From Verrucomicrobia bacterium UBA3750 (GTDB taxonomy: Bacteria; Verrucomicrobiota; Kiritimatiellia; RFP12; UBA1067), in NCBI GenBank assembly GCA_002371755.1, contig DFGM01000082.1, positions 1 to 53,349 of the forward strand: a DNA stretch of 53,349 bases, written 5' to 3'. Shown here piece by piece: positions 47,584 to 53,349 of the stretch. Both the position numbers and the translations under genes were made by a program. The notes below the pieces were generated by a model, which was given only the letters and a program-made list of their open reading frames with translations, did no database searches and had not been told where the DNA came from. Numbering within the stretch: position 1 is the stretch's first letter; each line of letters begins with the position of its first letter.

Positions 47584-49802
47584 ATACCGGAACATCCGAG
47601 CTTCTCGCCCCCGCAGGCGATTTCGATACCGCGCTTGCCGCATTCAAGGCGGGCGCCGATGCGGTCTATTGCGGGCTGCTGGATTTTTCCGCCCGCCAGT
47701 TCGCCAGGAACTTCTCTGCCGACGAGCTTTCTGCGCTTATGCGTTATGCGCGCGCCAACGGCAAGAAGGTCTACGTCACCTTCAATACCATTATCGACGA
47801 GGCTAAACTCGATGATGCCGTCAAATCGCTTGCCGAGCTTGAGGATATCGGGCCCGACGCCATCATCGTGCAGGATCTCGGCGTGGCTGCGATTGCCAGG
47901 AAGTATTTCCCCGGCCTTGCGCTCCATGCTTCCACCCAGCTTGTCGCACACAACCTGGAAGGCGTGCTCTCGCTCAAGGAGCTCGGATTTTCGCGAGTCG
48001 TTCTGGCGCGCGAGCTTTCGCTCCAGGAGGTGGCGTCGATAGCGAAGCGTTGCGGCGTGGAGCTTGAATGTTTCATCCACGGGGCGCTTTGCTATTCGCT
48101 TTCGGGACTCTGTCTCTTCTCGGCGATGGAGAAGGGCAGAAGCGGCAATCGCGGCAGATGCGCATATTGCTGCCGCATGCAGGAAGGATCCATCCATCCT
48201 TATTCGATGAAGGATATGCGCCTTGGGGGCGACGCGCGGCGGCTCGCCGAAGCAGGCGTCGCCTCGCTGAAGATAGAAGGGCGCATGAAGAGCCCCCTCT
48301 ATGTGGCGAGCGTCGTCAAATACTATCGCGACATATTGGATGGCGCAAAGCCCTGCGTCACCGAGGCGGATCTGGAATCGGTCTTTTCGCGTCGCACCAC
48401 GAAGCTTTACCTAGATGGTCGCGCCGGAGGCTCAGAAGTGATAGATGCAGAGTCCGTGGGCCACATAGGCACTAAAATCGGAACGGTGAAACGCATTACA
48501 CGCGACCGCGAGGGGAGAAGCTGGCTTCGATTCCACACTCTTCGCGCACTCGAAAAGCATGACGGATTGCAGTTCATGCCGGTTTCCGGAGGGAAGCCTC
48601 TCGGCTTCGGCATCGGCGAAATGCGCAAGGCGATATCGCGCCACGCCGTTTTCGAGACAATGGCGGGGGATGACGTGGAAGTGCTCCTTCCCGAGGGTGA
48701 AGAAGGTGAAGAACTCAGAAGGTCGATCCGCCAAGGGGACGGGGTCTATTGCTCGATGTCCAACGCAGTCAAGCGCCGTTTTCCGGTGCCTTCCTTCCGC
48801 AGTTCCGATTGGCCTGGCGTGAAGAAGATCGATGTCGCGCTTGAAATCGCCCCCGGCTCCGTTTCGGCGAAGGCGACTTGCGGCGAGCTCGCCGTCTCTG
48901 TTTCCGTTTCGGGCGTGTTTGCGCCTGCCAACAATCCCGGCGCCACTTTCCCTGCGGCCGAAAAGGCGTTTTCGCGTCTCGGCGATTCGGTCTATTCGCT
49001 CGGCAATCTTTCTATCGTGGATGCGGACAGGCTGTTTGTGCCTATGGGTGTGATGAATGCCTTGCGGCGCGACATCGTGTCGGCCCTCGATGCAAAGAGG
49101 GAGGAATTGAAGTCGGCGAAAATCGCGTCTGTGAGGATTCCGGAAAGCGATTGCGGCGAAATCGTGCCGCGCCTAACCGTGAAGGTGCGCCCGGATCAGC
49201 CGCTTCCCGGCGAGGGATACGCAGAGATCGTCGTGGCCATGATGTCGTTCGGGAAGGAGGATGTAGAGGCGGTGAGGTCGTGTGCGGAAAAGGCGAAGAC
49301 GCTTGCTCCTTCCGTGCGCATATCGCTTCCGCCCTATGTGCCGGAGATGGAGTTCAACAAGATGCGTATTGCTGCAAAGGGACTCGTTCGCCTCGGCTTT
49401 GACAAGTGGGAGGTCTCCGGGCTTGGCGCCTTGCGCATGCTCAAGGCGCTCGGGGTCGAGGATGTATCCGCCGATTGGACTCTCTACGCATTCAATTCCG
49501 CATCTCTCGCATCGCTCGCCGCGCTTGGCGTGAAGCGTTTTGTCGCAAGCCCCGAGAACGGTGCGGAGAATCTGGCCTATCTCGCCGAAAGCGGCTATGA
49601 CGTGGAACTCATAGCAAATCAGACCGTGCCTCTTTTCATGTCGCTTACCGAGCCGGCCGCGAAGGAAAGCGCAGGCGGCAGGTATCGCACCTACCGTCTT
49701 GGGAGATTGTGGGTGACGGCGAAGTGCGAAGAAACGCACTTTGGCGGCAGAGAAGGGGTTTCCGCCCGTGCAGACTTTTCGTGGAACGAGCCCGGAAAGT
49801 GA
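47580..49802 (+). CDS. Peptidase U32 family protein (RlhA/YdcP-like)
   Basis: A 740-residue protein with the U32 N-terminal block ELLAPAGDFDTALAAFKAGA and the family signature ECFIHGALCYSLSGLCLFS at 163-181. A second Cys set follows (NRGRCAYCCRM). In E. coli RlhA and TrhP of this family hydroxylate 23S rRNA or tRNA rather than acting as proteases, so an RNA-modification role is at least as likely here. The C-terminal 400 residues include a beta-rich region and a second TIM-like part, as in the longer RlhA-like members. The start is GTG 47580, eight bases after AAAGGA and overlapping the HAD stop; the frame continues far upstream but only across the HAD gene in another phase. Confidence 0.86.
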   Translation: MNTGTSELLAPAGDFDTALAAFKAGADAVYCGLLDFSARQFARNFSADELSALMRYARANGKKVYVTFNTIIDEAKLDDAVKSLAELEDIGPDAIIVQDLGVAAIARKYFPGLALHASTQLVAHNLEGVLSLKELGFSRVVLARELSLQEVASIAKRCGVELECFIHGALCYSLSGLCLFSAMEKGRSGNRGRCAYCCRMQEGSIHPYSMKDMRLGGDARRLAEAGVASLKIEGRMKSPLYVASVVKYYRDILDGAKPCVTEADLESVFSRRTTKLYLDGRAGGSEVIDAESVGHIGTKIGTVKRITRDREGRSWLRFHTLRALEKHDGLQFMPVSGGKPLGFGIGEMRKAISRHAVFETMAGDDVEVLLPEGEEGEELRRSIRQGDGVYCSMSNAVKRRFPVPSFRSSDWPGVKKIDVALEIAPGSVSAKATCGELAVSVSVSGVFAPANNPGATFPAAEKAFSRLGDSVYSLGNLSIVDADRLFVPMGVMNALRRDIVSALDAKREELKSAKIASVRIPESDCGEIVPRLTVKVRPDQPLPGEGYAEIVVAMMSFGKEDVEAVRSCAEKAKTLAPSVRISLPPYVPEMEFNKMRIAAKGLVRLGFDKWEVSGLGALRMLKALGVEDVSADWTLYAFNSASLASLAALGVKRFVASPENGAENLAYLAESGYDVELIANQTVPLFMSLTEPAAKESAGGRYRTYRLGRLWVTAKCEETHFGGREGVSARADFSWNEPGK

Positions 49803-49836
49803 AGGTGCGGTGACAGGGGAAAGGAGATGATGCTGC

Positions 49837-51525
49837 ATGTTGCGTAGAGTGTTCAGGGTCTTGCGCACGATAGGCTGGTTTTTGCCGGGTCTTCTTCTTT
49901 GGGCGTCGTTTCCGCCGTTTGGCGAGAAGGTGGATTCGCTGGTGGCGCTGGCGCCGCTGTTGTGGCTTGTGCGCAGGGGGGAAGAGCGTGTGGCCGTGAA
50001 GTGGTGGTTCGCGAACGGTCTTCTCTTCTGGGTGTGCACTCTCATGTGGATGCCGGCGATAATGAAGAATGGCGGCCCCATGGTGCTGGTGGCACTTGGC
50101 TGGGGAGCCTTGAGTGCATATTGCGCCTTGTATTTTGCCGCGTTCGGGTATTTTGCCGCCCGTTTCTGGCGTTGGGCGAAAGCGGGTGCGTATTGGCGCA
50201 GGCTTTTGGCGATTCTCGTCGCCGAGCCGGTGCTGTGGGCTGGCCTCGAATGGCTCAGGTCTGCGCTTTTCGGCGGATTCGCCTGGAACCATTTGGGCAC
50301 GGGTGCGATAAATGCCGGCTTTGGGGCGCCTGCGGCTTTGGGCGGCGTCTATCTTGTGAGCGCCTGTGTCATTCTAGCAAGCGGCACGCTCGTCTCTATC
50401 GTGGAGAGAATGCTCGAGCCGGTTTTTGCAGCAAAGGGTTTCCCCGTGACGCCCGCCCCGCGTTGGCTGAGAAGTGTGGAGACTATACTCCCTCTCGCTA
50501 TCGTGTGGCTGTTTTTCCATTTCGCTCCCGACTGCGCCAAGCCTGGTTCGCGGTATGAGAGGGGTGGCGAGATTTCCGCGGCTCTTATCCAGCGCAACTA
50601 CCCGCCCGTCTTCGACAGGGAGCGCGCCATGAGGGAAAACGCCGCCGAGACCTACGGCAAGCTTTTCGCGAACGTCTCGCCTTTGAAGCCCGATCTCGTG
50701 GTGCTCGCGGAAAGCGCGATGGCAGAGTTCGGGGCGATTGATTCGAGAAGGGCCGGCGCCTTCGCCGATTTCGCCCTTGCGGAATCAGGTGCATCCGCCC
50801 TCATCGCAGGCGGTTCGAGGAGCGTGGATGGAAAAGAGTTCAACTCTGCCGCCCTCTATGCCAGAAACTCTCCATTCCAGATCTATGACAAAGTCCATCT
50901 CGTCCCCTTTGGCGAATATATTCCTTTCGACAAGACATTCCCTTGCCTCCAGCGTTTCGCGCCTGTCGGAAGTTGCACGCCGGGGCGCATCAAGCTCCTT
51001 GATTTGAACGGACTCAAGATAGGCGTCGCCATCTGCTTCGAAGGCACCGATTCTGTGCTGATACGCAAGTTTGCGAAGATGGGGGCGCAGCTCCTGGTGT
51101 TCATAACGAACGATACGTGGTTTTCCGACTCGTCCGAATCCGTGCAGCATGCATGGCAATCCGTCGCGCGCGCGGTCGAGACGGGCCTGCCTATCCTGCG
51201 TGTAGGCAACTCCGGCGTCACCGGCGCCGTCGCCTCCTCCGGAGCGGCTGCATGGCTCACCGATTCCTCGTCTCGCCCGCTGGTGGACGAAAAAGGAACG
51301 ATGGTTGAAATAGTCCGCTATCCCGCGAAGGACGCTTTGCCGCTCACGCCTTATGTAAAAACCGGCGACAAGCCGCTTGTGACTGCTTTCATCCTTATTG
51401 TAGCATTCATCGCGGTTTTCGCGAGAAAGAAGAAGCTCCCCGAGGAAGTCAGGGAGCTTTTGGATGAGGATGAGCTACATGGTTTGGAGGATGACTCCCT
51501 TGAGGTAGCGTCCTTCAGGGAATGA
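49837..51525 (+). CDS. lnt: Apolipoprotein N-acyltransferase
   Basis: The inner-membrane enzyme that adds the third acyl chain to lipoproteins, 562 residues. Five to seven hydrophobic segments precede the nitrilase-type domain. The catalytic triad is E292 (LAESAMAEF), K352 (YDKVHLVPFGEY) and C400 (VAICFEG). A last membrane helix (VTAFILIVAFIAVFA) is followed by an extra acidic tail of about 40 residues (LPEEVRELLDEDELHGLEDD). The tail's final 16 codons are read from the same bases, antisense, as the end of the methyltransferase gene. AAGGAG is ten bases before ATG 49837. Its substrates here could include the Wza-like lipoprotein. Confidence 0.92.
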   Translation: MLRRVFRVLRTIGWFLPGLLLWASFPPFGEKVDSLVALAPLLWLVRRGEERVAVKWWFANGLLFWVCTLMWMPAIMKNGGPMVLVALGWGALSAYCALYFAAFGYFAARFWRWAKAGAYWRRLLAILVAEPVLWAGLEWLRSALFGGFAWNHLGTGAINAGFGAPAALGGVYLVSACVILASGTLVSIVERMLEPVFAAKGFPVTPAPRWLRSVETILPLAIVWLFFHFAPDCAKPGSRYERGGEISAALIQRNYPPVFDRERAMRENAAETYGKLFANVSPLKPDLVVLAESAMAEFGAIDSRRAGAFADFALAESGASALIAGGSRSVDGKEFNSAALYARNSPFQIYDKVHLVPFGEYIPFDKTFPCLQRFAPVGSCTPGRIKLLDLNGLKIGVAICFEGTDSVLIRKFAKMGAQLLVFITNDTWFSDSSESVQHAWQSVARAVETGLPILRVGNSGVTGAVASSGAAAWLTDSSSRPLVDEKGTMVEIVRYPAKDALPLTPYVKTGDKPLVTAFILIVAFIAVFARKKKLPEEVRELLDEDELHGLEDDSLEVASFRE

Positions 51526-52686
51526 GAGGGCTACCGGGTGGTCTTTCGGTTGCCCGGTACGAGTGAGAATCTGGAATCTTCGCCTCGCATCCGCTGCGGC
51601 CTCGGCGAGAAGCTGGTCGAAAAACTCGCTTGAGACGGCGCCCGAACACGAGAATGTGGCAAGCACGCCTCCGGGGGCGAGGAGTTTCATCGCGAGGAGG
51701 TTGATGTCTTTGTATCCGCGCGCTGCCTTCATGAGCTGGGATTTGCCATCGGCGAACTTGGGAGGGTCTAGCACAATCATGTCGAATACCCTGCCCTTGT
51801 CGCGGCAAAGCCTGAGATACTTGAAGACGTCAGCCGTCTCGTATTCGATTTCGCCCTTGATTTTATCGGCGTTCAGACTTGCGTTCTTTTGCGCCAGGGC
51901 AATCGCATCGGCCGAAGAATCGACCTGCGTCACCTTCTTTGCGCCTGCGATGGCGGCGTATATGCCGAAGCCGCCAGAGTAGGAGAAGCAGTTGAGCACG
52001 TCTTTTTTGCCGTTCGCATATGCTGCAACCGCCTCGCGCGCATCACGCTGATCCAGATAGAATCCGGTCTTGTGCCCTTTGAGTATGTCCACGGCGAAGC
52101 GGATGCCGTTTTCGGTTATTTCCAGCTCGTCGGGCGGCGTCTCGCCGGCGAGCGGGAAAATCCCCTCTTCGCACGGGAGCTGTTCGCGCTTTCTCGCATC
52201 GGCATCACGCCTCTCGGCTACGCCGTTGCAGCCGGGGAGGGCGGTCATCAGAGCCTGCGCTATGATGTTCTTGTGTCTTTCGGCTCCTGCCGTAGTAAAC
52301 TGGCATACGACCCAACCCGCGTAGTAGTCGGCCACAACGCCGGGCAGATCGTCGTTTTCAGCGTTGATCAAGCGGCAGGCCACAGGGCCTCCAAACAACG
52401 GCAGCAGCCCGGAAAGCGTCCTTTTCGAGACGGCCTTCATGGTGAGAAGACCGAAATAGCCTTCGTTCACCTCGTGATTTGGAAGGAACGAAACCATCCT
52501 CACGCGGATTTGACTCATGGTGGACCACCAGCCGCAGCCGACAGTCTCGCCGTTTGAAGCCTGCACCGCGACGATTTCGCCTGGCGCGATTTCTTCCGTG
52601 GGCGGCTCGAGCGCCCCGGAAAACACCCATGGGTGCATCCGGAGCACAGAGCGTTCTTTCCCGGGTTTCAGATAGACTTTTTTCAT
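51475..52686 (-). CDS. rlmI: Class I SAM-dependent rRNA methyltransferase (RlmI-like)
   Basis: A 403-residue enzyme with a PUA-type N-terminal RNA-binding domain (KKVYLKPGKERSVLRMHPWV, then EIVAVQASNGETVGCGWW). A linker domain follows, then a Rossmann methyltransferase. The SAM motif is VLNCFSYSGGFGIYAAIAGA, the acidic residue is in VTQVDSSADAI, and the catalytic-type motif is MIVLDPPKFADGKSQL. E. coli RlmI methylates C1962 of 23S rRNA, and this architecture matches it. The gene ends 51 bases inside the convergent lnt gene. Its ATG is one base past the iorA stop, so it is co-transcribed with iorA. Confidence 0.9.
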   Translation of the reverse strand: MKKVYLKPGKERSVLRMHPWVFSGALEPPTEEIAPGEIVAVQASNGETVGCGWWSTMSQIRVRMVSFLPNHEVNEGYFGLLTMKAVSKRTLSGLLPLFGGPVACRLINAENDDLPGVVADYYAGWVVCQFTTAGAERHKNIIAQALMTALPGCNGVAERRDADARKREQLPCEEGIFPLAGETPPDELEITENGIRFAVDILKGHKTGFYLDQRDAREAVAAYANGKKDVLNCFSYSGGFGIYAAIAGAKKVTQVDSSADAIALAQKNASLNADKIKGEIEYETADVFKYLRLCRDKGRVFDMIVLDPPKFADGKSQLMKAARGYKDINLLAMKLLAPGGVLATFSCSGAVSSEFFDQLLAEAAADARRRFQILTRTGQPKDHPVALSFPEGRYLKGVILQTM

Positions 52687-52687
52687 G

Positions 52688-53349
52688 TTAGCGCACCCGC
52701 TTTATTGCACCGAACTTGCAGACCTGGCTGCACTGGATGCAGCCTGCGCACTGGCTCGGGTCTATGACCATCTGGTAAGCGCCGGGGCGGATTTCCTTGC
52801 CGCGCGTCATGGCAGGGCAGCCCATCTTGAAGCAGGCGCCGCAAGCCTTGCACTTTTCGGCATCGACTTCGCAAAGACCGGCCTTCGTGAGTTTTGCCGC
52901 AATGCGGCACGGAGCGTAGGCGATGATAAGCGCACCTTCATCGCCATCCATTGCGTCCTTGAGAACGCGTTCGAGCTCGCCGAGGTCGTCGGCGGAAACC
53001 CTTGCCACCTTTTTGTAGCCCATAGCCTTGGCGACATCGGCAATATCCGTGACGGGAGCGGGATCGCCCGCGAGAGTCTTGCCGGTGCCGGGGTTGTCCT
53101 GATGGCCCGTCATAGCCGTGATGCGGTTATCAAGGACTACGGTAGTCACCGGCGTGCCGTTGTAGAGGGCGGAAAGTATGCCCGTCATGCCGGAATGGAA
53201 GAATGTGGAATCTCCCAGGACTGCGCAGATGCGCCCCTTCAGGCCTGCCTTCTTCATGCCGGCCGCGTTGCCGATGGAAGCGCCCATGCAGATGGTGGAG
53301 TCCATTGCGTTGAGGGGCGGGAACGCACCGAGGGTGTAGCAGCCGATAT
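52688..53349 (-). CDS. iorA: Indolepyruvate:ferredoxin oxidoreductase alpha subunit (3' part)
   Basis: The C-terminal 219 residues of a gene that begins beyond the window edge. The sequence opens with IGCYTLGAFPPLNAMDSTIC, the thiamine-diphosphate-binding region typical of IorA, continues with AVLGDSTFFHSGMTGIL and LDNRITAMTGHQDNPGTG, and ends in a two-cluster ferredoxin domain with CKACGACFKMGC and CAGCIQCSQVC. The enzyme oxidatively decarboxylates aryl pyruvates from aromatic amino acids with ferredoxin as acceptor, and is characteristic of anaerobes. The beta subunit gene iorB is not in view and the rlmI-like gene follows one base later. Confidence 0.92.
   Translation of the reverse strand, partial: IGCYTLGAFPPLNAMDSTICMGASIGNAAGMKKAGLKGRICAVLGDSTFFHSGMTGILSALYNGTPVTTVVLDNRITAMTGHQDNPGTGKTLAGDPAPVTDIADVAKAMGYKKVARVSADDLGELERVLKDAMDGDEGALIIAYAPCRIAAKLTKAGLCEVDAEKCKACGACFKMGCPAMTRGKEIRPGAYQMVIDPSQCAGCIQCSQVCKFGAIKRVR

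Overview
The window reads as chromosomal DNA of a high-GC, Gram-negative, probably anaerobic bacterium of the PVC group. Kiritimatiellota/Verrucomicrobiota-like is my best guess, from gene content only. The supporting signs are an outer-membrane secretin, lipoprotein and beta-barrel; an apolipoprotein N-acyltransferase; indolepyruvate:ferredoxin oxidoreductase, an enzyme of anaerobes; a BspA-type leucine-rich receptor kinase; FHA proteins; and secreted glycoside hydrolases with Tat-like signals. No rRNA, tRNA, CRISPR array or intact transposon was found. Nearly all genes are on the plus strand, in tightly packed operons with frequent ATGA/GTGA overlaps.

Region by region. 1-3173: a threonine/methionine branch operon (homoserine dehydrogenase, aspartokinase) converges on an HU-type DNA-binding protein across a strong shared hairpin terminator. 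3400-16008: a Tad/Flp-type pilus or secretion operon (CpaB, secretin CpaC, CpaF ATPase, TadB, TadC, a small prepilin-like protein). It is interleaved with Thr-phosphorylation signalling parts: CpaF carries an N-terminal FHA domain, two further membrane-anchored FHA proteins follow, and the operon ends in a Ser/Thr kinase with an extracytoplasmic BspA-type LRR domain. This is the most coherent candidate for an undescribed system here. 16047-19135: acyl-CoA synthetase-like enzyme, D-2-hydroxyacid dehydrogenase, TsaE. 19107-26104: an exopolysaccharide export cluster (Wza-like lipoprotein, unknown secreted protein, beta-barrel, Wzy-like membrane protein, and a Wzc-type tyrosine kinase with Tyr-Gly repeat tails) without glycosyltransferases. 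26101-30316: ArgC, RuvB, RimO and a HAD protein, each closely following the last.

30317-30741 is a 425-base gap holding seven 22-bp palindromic tandem repeats and a pair of identical 31-bp hairpin elements, directly before the promoter of a secreted-glycan locus (30748-40999). That locus contains a GH3 glycosidase, an AraC regulator, a sialate-lyase-like aldolase with a Tat-like leader, an 1099-residue sialidase-like/GH3 fusion whose GH3 half has inverted domain order, a two-domain lectin-like protein and a Tat-exported metallophosphoesterase. 41175-53349 returns to general functions: a surface-repeat protein, FabD, FabG, GpmI, a rhamnulokinase-like kinase, a decayed glycosyltransferase fragment, a phosphoglycolate phosphatase-like HAD, a U32 peptidase, Lnt, and on the minus strand an RlmI-like methyltransferase and the 3' part of iorA.

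Three promoters (before the tad operon, the acyl-CoA synthetase and the polysaccharide cluster) share the same 14-mer, AATATGGTATAATA. This is an extended -10 element, and looser versions of it precede several other genes. Product names rest on motifs and family resemblance read by eye; no database search was run.
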